Shown here: positions 6,970-14,842 of the stretch, one piece after another
How positions within the stretch are numbered: position 1 is the first letter of the stretch
How the letters are laid out: each line of letters begins with the position of its first letter
Assembly: GCA_964471235.1 (NCBI GenBank)
Contig: CAYYGL010000069.1
Location: forward strand, 1 to 22,649
Direction of reading: 5' to 3'
Length of the DNA stretch: 22,649 bases
Source: CAYYGL01 sp964471235
GTDB lineage: Bacteria; Calditrichota; Calditrichia; RBG-13-44-9; J075
Translations under genes and position numbers: made by a program
The notes under the pieces: generated by a model
The model's database searches: none
What the model was told of the DNA's origin: nothing
What the model saw: the letters and a program-made list of their open reading frames with translations, nothing else

Positions 6970-8322
6970 TTATCCCGCTTTTTTCTGTTTTGCCATTTGC
7001 TCCCGGAGCAGCGCTTTGGCAACCCGGAACCGTTGCACCAGGGGGATGTTGGAAGGGCATACATAAGAGCAGGAGCCGCATTCCATGCAATCCAGAATGT
7101 GATATTCCATCATGGCTTCATATTGGCGTTTCTTCGCCAGGGCACCTAACCGGCTGGGATTCAAATACACCGGGCAGGCATCCACACAGCGCAGGCAGCG
7201 GATGCAGGGGTATTCCTCCCGCACCTGTACCTCGTAATCGGTAAGGCACAGAATGCCCGAGGTGCCCTTCATAATCGGGGCATCTAAAAAGAGCTGGGGT
7301 GATCCCATCATGGGACCACCGAACAAAATTTGCCGGGTGTTTTCCTTTAACCCGCCGCAAAATTCCAGCACATCTTCCAATTTGGTGCCAATGGGAACCA
7401 TCAGGTTGGTTGGTCGATTGATACCGGGTCCCGTGACGGTGACAATTCGTTCAATCAGCGGTTGACCATAGCGGAAGAGCTGCCCGATGCTGGCAATGGT
7501 ACCCACATTGTTTACAATGACCTCAATATCAATCGGCAGTTTGCCGCTGGGAACTTCTTTATGCAATACGGCTTCGGTAAGCATCTTTTCCGCTCCCTGG
7601 GGATATTTCACCTTCAGCGGCACCACTTCGCAATTCAAATCTTCCGGCATATTTTTCTCAATCACCTCAATGGCATCCGGCTTGTTCATCTCTATGCCAA
7701 TATAGGCTTTTTCCACTTCCAGAATTCGCATGGCAATGCGGATGCCCAGATACAGGTTGTCATAATACTCCAGCATTAACCGGTGGTCGCTGGTCAGGTA
7801 GGGTTCACATTCCACCCCATTAACGATTAAAAATTGGGCATGTTTTCCTTCCGGCACACTTAACTTTACATGGGTCGGAAAGGCTGCTCCGCCTAAACCG
7901 ACAAATCCGCCCTGTTGAATCATGATCAGCAGTTCCTGCGGAGACAGTTTTTCCCACTCGATGGCATGTTCGTGGTACAGGGTCTGGGGTGAAAAAGGGT
8001 CGGTTTGAATGATAATCGATTCCACCATCTTTCCGGAGGCATGATGGTGCAGTTCTATCGCTTTGACGGTGCCGGTTACCGGGGCGTGCAGCGCCACCGA
8101 GACAAACCCGCCCGGCTCGGCGATCAACTGACCGCGGTACACTTTGTCACCGGCTTTTACAATCGGCACCGAGGGCGCTCCCAGGTGCTGACTGAGCGGC
8201 AATACGTATTCATTTACAAACGGCATCCGTTCGATGGGTATATCCCTGGTTAGTTCTTTGTAATCCCGGGGATGGATGCCGTGCCGGAATGTTTTCGGTT
8301 TGCTATCGAATAAAAATGACAT
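6970..8322 (-). CDS. rnfC: Rnf complex NADH-binding subunit RnfC
   Basis: 450 residues. In order: an N-terminal Gly-rich biotinyl-lipoyl-like fold (about 30-110), the nucleotide/FMN-binding domain with GLGGAAFPT (142-150) and NGVECEPYLTSDH (168-180), a SLBB-type region, then two 4Fe-4S motifs (C373, C376, C379, C383 and C412, C415, C418, C422). RnfC is the peripheral cytoplasmic subunit that exchanges electrons with NAD(H). It normally follows rnfB directly in this order; here rnfB and rnfC are split by a 4.6-kb gene and a tandem repeat array. No clear ribosome site precedes the ATG. It is shorter than proteobacterial RnfC, which has a long Ala/Lys-rich tail, and typical of the compact form. 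Confidence 0.97.
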   Translation of the reverse strand: MSFLFDSKPKTFRHGIHPRDYKELTRDIPIERMPFVNEYVLPLSQHLGAPSVPIVKAGDKVYRGQLIAEPGGFVSVALHAPVTGTVKAIELHHHASGKMVESIIIQTDPFSPQTLYHEHAIEWEKLSPQELLIMIQQGGFVGLGGAAFPTHVKLSVPEGKHAQFLIVNGVECEPYLTSDHRLMLEYYDNLYLGIRIAMRILEVEKAYIGIEMNKPDAIEVIEKNMPEDLNCEVVPLKVKYPQGAEKMLTEAVLHKEVPSGKLPIDIEVIVNNVGTIASIGQLFRYGQPLIERIVTVTGPGINRPTNLMVPIGTKLEDVLEFCGGLKENTRQILFGGPMMGSPQLFLDAPIMKGTSGILCLTDYEVQVREEYPCIRCLRCVDACPVYLNPSRLGALAKKRQYEAMMEYHILDCMECGSCSYVCPSNIPLVQRFRVAKALLREQMAKQKKAG

Positions 8323-8401
8323 CGTTTCGGTTCAATTGTTTGTAAAACAAGTGGTTAATTCGTAAACGTAAATCGAGAAATTTGAGGAAGCGCTCCCTTT
8401 G

Positions 8402-8993
8402 CAGTTTCTCGCTCCGGTTGGGTTTTGACAAAATAAATTTTGTCGCTCCATCTGTTTCTTGCTCCGGTTGGGTTTTGACAAAATGAATTTTGTTGCTCCA
8501 TCTGTATCTCGCTCCGGTTGGGATTTGACAAAATGAATTTNNNNNNNNNNNNNNNNNNNNNNNNNNNNNNNNNNNNNNNNNNNNNNNNNNNNNNNNNNNN
8601 NNNNNNNNNNNNNNNNNNNNNNNNNNNNNNNNNNNNNNNNCCATCTATTTCTTGCTTCGGTTGGGTTTTGACAAAATAAATTTTGTTGCTCCATCTGTAT
8701 CTCGCTCCGGTTGGGATTTGACAAAATGAATTTTGTTGCTCCATCTATTTCTTGCTTCGGTTGGGTTTTGACAAAATAAATTTTGTTGCTCCATCAGTTT
8801 CTTGCTTCGGTTGGGTTTTGACAAAATAAATTTTGTCGCTCCATCTATTTCTTGCTCCGGTTGGGTTTTGACAAAATGAATTTTGTCGCTCCATCAGTTT
8901 CTTGCTCCGGTTGGGATTTGACAAAATAAATTTTGTCGCTCCATCTGTTTCTCGCTCCGGTTGCGTTTTGACAAAATGAATTTTGTTGCTCCA
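8402..8993. repeat. 50-bp tandem repeat array interrupted by an assembly gap
   Basis: At least 9.6 visible copies of a 50-bp unit: copies begin at 8403, 8453 and 8503, then after the gap at 8646, 8696, 8746, 8796, 8846, 8896 and 8946. Each unit contains a palindrome (ACAAAAT-RA-ATTTTGT, extended to 8-bp arms when flanked by G and C) and a GCTCCGGTTGGG block. Copies differ at only a few positions. The units at 8646 and 8746 are identical, and the unit at 8696 matches the truncated unit at 8503 over all 38 visible bases, so a 100-bp dimer is also repeated. The array begins about four bases after the stop of the 1530-residue gene and ends 80 bp before rnfC. There are no unique spacers, so it is not a CRISPR array. 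Confidence 0.95.
8541..8640. other. Assembly gap (100 Ns) inside the tandem repeat
   Basis: Exactly 100 Ns, a customary placeholder length. The repeat phase changes by 7 bp across the gap, which is not a multiple of 50, so the real length is not 100. True copy number of the array, and anything else hidden here, is unknown. Confidence 0.98.
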
Positions 8994-8996
8994 CTT

Positions 8997-11900
8997 TTAT
9001 CCTTTGCCGCCATTAGTGGAATGAAGGAATTCCCGAATTGTCTTTTTTAACATCTCACTGTCTTTACCGCTTTTATAAAGATTCAGCAGCTTTTGGGTTA
9101 ATCGTTGGTGATACACCTGCTGATGCTGCTGGTCCAATTGCGCCAGTTGTGTCTGGTACGATTTTTCCAGCTCCTGCTTCTCTTTCTCAAATTGTTCCTG
9201 CATCTCTGCCTGAACATCCTCGAGGCGTTTTTGTTCGGCACGTACCTGCACCTGTGCCAGTTCTTGCAGCACTTTCCAAAACTGTTGACAGGTTTCGGCA
9301 AATTTAACCAGTTCGGGTAATACCACTATCCGCACCAGTTGTTTTTTGCTGTCTAATAATTGAATATAGGGTTCTTTTCCCTGCCGTTCCTCCTCCGATA
9401 GTTTCAGGTAATCGATGATCGGCACCATGTGTTCATGCCAGTCGGATTTGGAAACCCGTTTGAATCCATCTTTGTAGCGTCCTTCTTTAACCGCCCAATC
9501 CGCCGGGGTTACTTCCAGCGTGTAGGGCTTATCTACCCCGGTGATGTCTCCCACCATCCAGGTTTCGGTAGTCCAATCCTCGGTTTCCGCCGGATTGCCT
9601 TCCAGGCTTAAGCGTTCGGAAAAGTGCCCGGATTTGTCAGGGTCATATTCGAAGAGTGGAAAAACCCGGCAATGGGTTGCCCGCTTTTCCTGAAATGCTG
9701 CCAGGTCGGTTTGCAGCCCGTGGTAATGCGGTTCGGCAGCATAGATATGAAAGAATGCCGGTCGTTGGAGGGCAATGCCTTTACTGATACCGTTCAGAAA
9801 ATGATCCGGTGTTCCGGCGGTGGTTTGCAGCACGTAGGCATTTTGCTGCATCATTGCCCATAAACCGATTCCCAAACTCTCCGAAGCAATGTCCAATTGA
9901 TGCTCAAGTTCACCCTCGGTGAGGATGCTTTCTGCAGAATCCAGGGTGTTGATAAAGGCGACCTTAATGGGGCGATCACCTGCTAACAGCTTTTCGATAC
10001 TGTGCAATGTGGTGTGATCTAAAGAGCTGTTATCGCTAACGATTAGCAGTGATGGGCAAAGTGCCCGTTCGGCTTCGGAAAAATCATCCGGGGAGAAATT
10101 GGCAAAGAACGGGTCGTGCTCAATGGGATTATAAGAATCGGTGCTGTATAATTCCGCCAACCGAACCGTTTTAAATACCTCGGTCATTTGTTCCTGAATG
10201 GCATCGAAAATACCTTCCGCCAAAGCCGCCACATCCCCTTTTTGATGAATTGCCGGGTAGGGAAAAGGATTATAAGGATAGAGACTGCCCCAGACCGAGA
10301 CACCGGCGGCATTGACTAACAGCGTCATGCGGGCTTTTCCGTCACCGTGTGCACCGGATTCAAAGAGAAATTGAAGCTTCCGTAATTGGGTTACCAGTTG
10401 ACTTAACCGGCGCAACCGTTTGGGGTCAAGGTGGGTCAGGGGGTGTTCTTCGCGGATGATATCCGCCAACTGCTCGGGGGAAACCTCGGGACCCTGAAGT
10501 TGGGAGAGGCGTTGAGAGAACAACTCAAAGTCATTCACTTTAAAAACATTCTGCACATTGCCGCGAATTTTATCTTCCAGGCGCTGGATCAGTTGACTGA
10601 TTTTGTCCATCAGTTCCCGGTAGCGAGGCTGCATGGCAATTTCCACCGCGGAGCCAATCAGACGCAGGGCTCTTTTAGCACCGCTGCCCGGGTAGGAACC
10701 ATCTCCACCAATCACGGTATGGAAGGGTTTCTTTCGCAGCAGATGAAAAAGGGCACCGGAATTTCCTGCCGAGGTAAATGACGCTAAGCGGCTGTCTTCC
10801 GGATCGGGCAGTTCATTTAAGATTCGCCAGTTGCGGCGGTATGTTTCAACGATATCTGCCGTCTGGGGCAGGGCTTCCAACGCATTATCCGGGCATACCG
10901 CAACGCAGGAGCCGCATCCTTTACAGCTCTGGGGGTTAATGGTCAGTGCCAGTACCATTCCGGAGCCTTTTTCCTGTCGATGCGGCTGGTTGAAAAAGCG
11001 TTCGGTGCGGATGATCGGAAAATCTTTCACTTCACCGCTCAACATCTGAAATTCCTGGCGTAGAACTCTTTCCTGCTCTTCAGCGGGGTTCAGCTTTTCG
11101 ATTAACCGGTTAAACGCCTCCTGCAACAAGGCATTTAGGGTGGGATACTGGTGTAAGTCATCCCCGCCGAACAAGTTGTATGCTTGTTTGGTGAGTTGTT
11201 TGAGGAGGCGTTGAATTTGAATCATCCCCGCTCCCCGGGCACGACTTTTCTGCATGGCAAGCTCGATCAGGCTGTCCATTGTCTGAATGGTGCCTTGCAG
11301 GGCGGCTTCCGGGCAGGTGGTCCAGCACAATCCACATCCGGTGCAATTTTCCGTGATGAAAGCCGGCATCCGGGTGCGGTAGACTGTCAAATCCCGAAAT
11401 GCCGCGCTACCGGCAGGCATGACCCCGGTGGCTAACATGGGATTGGCAGGCACTTCTTCTATTTGCCCCTTCTCCACGAAATATCCTTCGGTTTCCCAGA
11501 AATGGGCTAAATCAAAAACGGTATGATCCGGTTCCTTCACCCGCTCCACTGACCAGGGGGCAGCCGGTTCCGGCGGAATGTCGGAAAACCCCGGATAAGT
11601 GGCATAAGGAACCGCCTGAACGGCTTTACCCCCTTGTTTGAACGCGGCGAGAATCTCCTGCACCAGAAAATGACCTTTCCCAAACGTTTTGGTGATCAAC
11701 CGCTGATAGGCATTTTGGATTGCCCGTCGTTCCCGTTCGTTGAGGGCCTCTTCCAAAAAAACATACGCCCCAATTAATGCCTGCCATGCCAGTTCGTTGA
11801 CAAATCCCGGGATGGTCGCCACATTTTGTGCCACCTTCAAGGCATCCAATATATAAAACCGAAGTTTTTTGGATTGGATGGTGTGTCGAATCTCCTCGGG

Positions 11901-13589
11901 AATTTGTGCCCACAGGATATCGGCATCCACATCACTATGGAGAATCAGCAGACCGTTCTCTTTCAATCCGCTCATTTTATCCAGCAATGCCGGATTATCC
12001 ACAATTAGGGCATCTACCGCATGATGAAGAGTCGGCAGTGAGGCGTCTGTTCGGGCAAACAGCAGGGTAAAGTGCTGTGCCTGAAAATTTGTCGATAACG
12101 CCTGGTTCGGCGCAGAGTATAGGTTGTCAAATCCGGCGGCAGACAGGGCACGCCCGAATAAATTACCGGCTTCCTGCAAAACACCCCCGGTAAAGGTTTT
12201 TAACCGAATGGAAAATGCACCGTTTTCCGTCCTGGGATAGGGGGGTAAATCCGTCAATGCCGGCAATTCCAGGCGGTGCAGTTTCGGATAAAATTTTTTG
12301 ATTTGCTGCTGTAGAATTTCCAGGGTGGGCACCCGGGTTGGCTTTCCGATAAAGTTCATTCCCGGGTAAACAATCTTTTTACGTTCGCCTTGCGGCAGCA
12401 TGTTTCGGATTAATGCACCTGCTTCTGCCGGGGAAATGGAGATATGATCTGCCGGAAGTATGGCGGTAAACAGTTCCGGGCGGTCGCTCACTTTCCGAAA
12501 TGCCGGGTAGTCCGGGAAGGGTAGGGGAGGCTTTTTATGAAGCCCGTTTTCCGTTGCCCGGTCGAGACTGTCTCTTACCGAACGGAGCAGGGGAAAATCA
12601 TTGCCGTCCCAGTTCATATCGTGTTCGATTACCGTGACCACCCGTTTACCGGTTAACAGGTGGGAGACTTGCGCTCCCGGAAACGGAACCAGTTGACGAA
12701 TATTCAGCAGACCCACTTTGAACTTCTTTGCCCGGGCAAGCATCTCGATTACCGGCAGGACTTGGGGAACACTTGCACCGGTGGCGCAGAAGAGTTGGTC
12801 GGCTTTGGTGTTTCCCCGCATCTCAACCGCCGGATATGCTCTGCCGGTGAAGCGGGCAAAAGCCTCTTTTTCCGCCTCGATAATTCCCGGGAGATGTTCA
12901 AAAAAGAAGGGGGATTGGGAAGAAAGCGCTTTCAGATGGTCCCCTTCCCGGTAGCGAATCCCGATTCCCAGGGGTCTGTCCGGGGAAAGCCAGCGGGGAA
13001 TGCGCCGGCGTTCATCTCCGAAAAGCATGGCTTGTGACCGGGTCGGGCAGGGAATCCGTTCGTCTGGTTCACCCAGGAAGCGGCGAACCGTTTTTTCCGG
13101 TAGAATTTCCGCAACTTGCAGCGATTGACCGACCAGGCGGGCATCCTGCACAATGACCACCGGCAGCAAGCTTTGCTCGGCAATCCGATGGGCAATGAGG
13201 GCAAAATCCATCACTTCCTGCACCGTGGAGGCACTAAACTGGGGAATTCCGGCGCGGCTGAGGGTATGCAAAATCTCATACCCGGTTTGTGCGGCATGAC
13301 CGTCTCCGGTTATCCCCACCGTTAAATGAAGTACCAGTGGAATCTTTTTATCGACAATGGCATCATAGACTTCATTTACGGTTTTGGAATCATTGCCGTC
13401 TAACAACACCGCGGCGCGGCTTCCGGCAATTGCTTTACCCACCGCACTCAGGGCCTGGTGATGAACCCCCAGAAAGGCGCCGGAAAGGGAAGCGGCTTTC
13501 CGAACCGCCGCAACACCGGTCAGCACCTCCGGTTTACCGCTCACAATTTTATCGGGTAAGGATTGTTTACGACTTTTTTTGAGTTTCAT
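8997..13589 (-). CDS. Giant PFOR-like pseudo-oxidoreductase within the rnf operon
   Basis: 1530 residues following the PFOR domain order, but without its active site. Residues 20-260 match the alpha domain (STVQEVMDFALIAH and FARFTGRAY align with the PFOR at 1-780), yet the YPITP Thr and the substrate Arg are gone. 261-410 is domain II, about 455-625 the gamma domain, 717-745 the EKR-like segment. Two 4Fe-4S motifs are complete (C749, C752, C755, C759; C889, C892, C895, C899). The beta-like domain (about 930-1335) keeps LVNAAGVSVWGSLYP and LGIGLWAMMQQNAYVLQ but lacks the proximal-cluster cysteines; the TPP motif GGDG has become SDNS (1185-1188). A DWHEH motif (1383-1387) and a coiled coil (about 1440-1500) end it. 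Homology is clear. An electron-transfer adaptor between an oxoacid oxidoreductase and Rnf is inferred. Confidence 0.85.
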   Translation of the reverse strand: MKLKKSRKQSLPDKIVSGKPEVLTGVAAVRKAASLSGAFLGVHHQALSAVGKAIAGSRAAVLLDGNDSKTVNEVYDAIVDKKIPLVLHLTVGITGDGHAAQTGYEILHTLSRAGIPQFSASTVQEVMDFALIAHRIAEQSLLPVVIVQDARLVGQSLQVAEILPEKTVRRFLGEPDERIPCPTRSQAMLFGDERRRIPRWLSPDRPLGIGIRYREGDHLKALSSQSPFFFEHLPGIIEAEKEAFARFTGRAYPAVEMRGNTKADQLFCATGASVPQVLPVIEMLARAKKFKVGLLNIRQLVPFPGAQVSHLLTGKRVVTVIEHDMNWDGNDFPLLRSVRDSLDRATENGLHKKPPLPFPDYPAFRKVSDRPELFTAILPADHISISPAEAGALIRNMLPQGERKKIVYPGMNFIGKPTRVPTLEILQQQIKKFYPKLHRLELPALTDLPPYPRTENGAFSIRLKTFTGGVLQEAGNLFGRALSAAGFDNLYSAPNQALSTNFQAQHFTLLFARTDASLPTLHHAVDALIVDNPALLDKMSGLKENGLLILHSDVDADILWAQIPEEIRHTIQSKKLRFYILDALKVAQNVATIPGFVNELAWQALIGAYVFLEEALNERERRAIQNAYQRLITKTFGKGHFLVQEILAAFKQGGKAVQAVPYATYPGFSDIPPEPAAPWSVERVKEPDHTVFDLAHFWETEGYFVEKGQIEEVPANPMLATGVMPAGSAAFRDLTVYRTRMPAFITENCTGCGLCWTTCPEAALQGTIQTMDSLIELAMQKSRARGAGMIQIQRLLKQLTKQAYNLFGGDDLHQYPTLNALLQEAFNRLIEKLNPAEEQERVLRQEFQMLSGEVKDFPIIRTERFFNQPHRQEKGSGMVLALTINPQSCKGCGSCVAVCPDNALEALPQTADIVETYRRNWRILNELPDPEDSRLASFTSAGNSGALFHLLRKKPFHTVIGGDGSYPGSGAKRALRLIGSAVEIAMQPRYRELMDKISQLIQRLEDKIRGNVQNVFKVNDFELFSQRLSQLQGPEVSPEQLADIIREEHPLTHLDPKRLRRLSQLVTQLRKLQFLFESGAHGDGKARMTLLVNAAGVSVWGSLYPYNPFPYPAIHQKGDVAALAEGIFDAIQEQMTEVFKTVRLAELYSTDSYNPIEHDPFFANFSPDDFSEAERALCPSLLIVSDNSSLDHTTLHSIEKLLAGDRPIKVAFINTLDSAESILTEGELEHQLDIASESLGIGLWAMMQQNAYVLQTTAGTPDHFLNGISKGIALQRPAFFHIYAAEPHYHGLQTDLAAFQEKRATHCRVFPLFEYDPDKSGHFSERLSLEGNPAETEDWTTETWMVGDITGVDKPYTLEVTPADWAVKEGRYKDGFKRVSKSDWHEHMVPIIDYLKLSEEERQGKEPYIQLLDSKKQLVRIVVLPELVKFAETCQQFWKVLQELAQVQVRAEQKRLEDVQAEMQEQFEKEKQELEKSYQTQLAQLDQQHQQVYHQRLTQKLLNLYKSGKDSEMLKKTIREFLHSTNGGKG

Positions 13590-13643
13590 TTCAATTCGCT
13601 TCTTTGGTTTCGTCTTCGGTTAAATAAGCAAAATCAGGGAATT

Positions 13644-14492
13644 TCATTCCTCCGAGAATGTTTCTTGCTGTTTTAACTGAAATTGGGGAAACTGGGGACC
13701 CTCCACCCAGACGATGGCGCCGGTGGGGCAGCGCAGGGTGGCAATCTCTGTTTCCATGTTCAGCAAATCTTCATTAATCACCGGGAGGTTGTTTTTCATT
13801 TCGATCAGCCCTTCCGGGGCGTCGGCGGCGCATCTGCCGCAGGCGGTGCAGGCAACCTGGCACTGCTCCTGTGCTTCATCTCCCTCCAGGAGGGATTTGC
13901 ACTGAACAATCAGGTGACGGTTTACGGGCATTAACTCGAACAGGTCTTTGGGGCACACTTCCACGCAGTCGCCGCAGGCAGTACATTTTTCGATGTCCAC
14001 GACCGGAAGATTGGTGGGGCTCATGTGAATGGCGCCGAACGTGCATACATCCATACAATCACCCAGCCCCAGGCAGCCGTACACGCAGGCTTTTGGTCCG
14101 CCGGTGACGGCTGCGGCCGCCCGGCAGGAAGTCGCCCCTTCATATTCCCCGGCTTCCACCGCCACATCGCTGCCGCCGGCGCACAACAGGCGGGCGACTT
14201 TTTTAACAAATGCACCGGCATCAATGCCGAGGTAGTTGGCAATATAATTTGCGGTATCCACCCCGCCCACCGGGCAGTCAGTGGGCTTAATTTCTCCCTT
14301 TACGACCCTTTCGGCAAACGCCCGGCAGCCAGGCAGTCCGCAGGCGCCGCAATTGGCGCCGGGCAGCATGTCCGCTACCACATCAATGCGCGGGTCTTCC
14401 TCCACTTTTAATTTGGAGTTGGCGATTGCCAGAATGGTTGCCAGCGCTACACTTAATCCAAATAAAAACAAGATTGCCGTTGTCATGTCCAT
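13644..14492 (-). CDS. rnfB: Rnf complex ferredoxin-like subunit RnfB
   Basis: 282 residues: an N-terminal membrane helix (about 4-25), the Fes domain with C48, C51, C56 and C73 (GANCGACGLPGC then DCPVGG), further cysteines C104 and C123, then ferredoxin-type motifs C136/C140/C146/C150 and C170/C173/C176/C180, and a third set C198, C211, C215, C218, C221 with C255 in RCPTGAI. This long multi-cluster form is the kind found in Bacteroidetes-type Rnf, and is the entry point for electrons from ferredoxin. It is the first rnf gene here, 54 bp before the giant PFOR-like gene. No ribosome site is visible; a TAAAAT at 14517-14512 could be a -10 box with a very short leader. A second in-frame ATG lies at 14486. 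Confidence 0.96.
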   Translation of the reverse strand: MDMTTAILFLFGLSVALATILAIANSKLKVEEDPRIDVVADMLPGANCGACGLPGCRAFAERVVKGEIKPTDCPVGGVDTANYIANYLGIDAGAFVKKVARLLCAGGSDVAVEAGEYEGATSCRAAAAVTGGPKACVYGCLGLGDCMDVCTFGAIHMSPTNLPVVDIEKCTACGDCVEVCPKDLFELMPVNRHLIVQCKSLLEGDEAQEQCQVACTACGRCAADAPEGLIEMKNNLPVINEDLLNMETEIATLRCPTGAIVWVEGPQFPQFQLKQQETFSEE

Positions 14493-14842
14493 CTGCTATA
14501 CCCGGAAGTCGATTTTATCTCAATTGCATCATGAACAGAACGCGAATGTCACTGAATACGCGGATTGTCATGGAATAAAAAAAATCGTAGCGATTCAGCC
14601 AAAGAGTTTTCAGAAAAGGAATTCAGGAGAAAAGCCGGAAATAACGCAATAAGTTCTGTAAAATTTATTGTGATCCCGTTTTTTGATAAATTTTTTCATA
14701 TTCTCAAGGACCTCTATGCTCTCTGTGGCAAGAGAACTGAATCGTTACAAAAAATCTTAATCATTCCTTACCTTATTTTCTGTTTTATTCGTGAGAATCC
14801 GCTTACCTCCGCGTTTTTCGCGTTCCATCCAGGTTCTTTGCG
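14493..14842. other. 350-bp spacer between the 873-residue gene and rnfB
   Basis: No credible gene. The spacer holds a copy of the dispersed repeat also found at 2670-2717 and several short, degenerate GCG-rich direct motifs (around 14535-14565 and 14805-14840) that resemble common intergenic repeat DNA. A possible -10 (TAAAAT, 14517-14512 minus) sits 20 nt before rnfB. The length of the gap suggests that rnfB starts its own transcription unit, but no clear -35 is seen. Confidence 0.5.
14737..14826 (-). repeat. Dispersed intergenic repeat, copy 2
   Basis: CTGAATCGTTACAAAAAATC at 14737-14756 matches 2670-2689 at 19 of 20 bases. A GAACGCG motif precedes it on the minus strand (14820-14826), as in copy 1, though the distance between the two parts differs (about 63 versus 21 bases). 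Confidence 0.5.

Noticed and set aside
8303..8744. Three overlapping minus-strand ORFs with repetitive products across the Ns
   Set aside because: They are one 50-bp repeat read in three frames and run through unknown bases; not a protein-coding gene.
8402..8993. CRISPR array
   Set aside because: The period is a constant 50 bp with no unique spacers, and no cas genes are present.
8997..13589. A second functional pyruvate:ferredoxin oxidoreductase
   Set aside because: Domain order fits, but the YPITP, substrate Arg, TPP and proximal-cluster positions are all replaced, so ordinary PFOR catalysis is unlikely.
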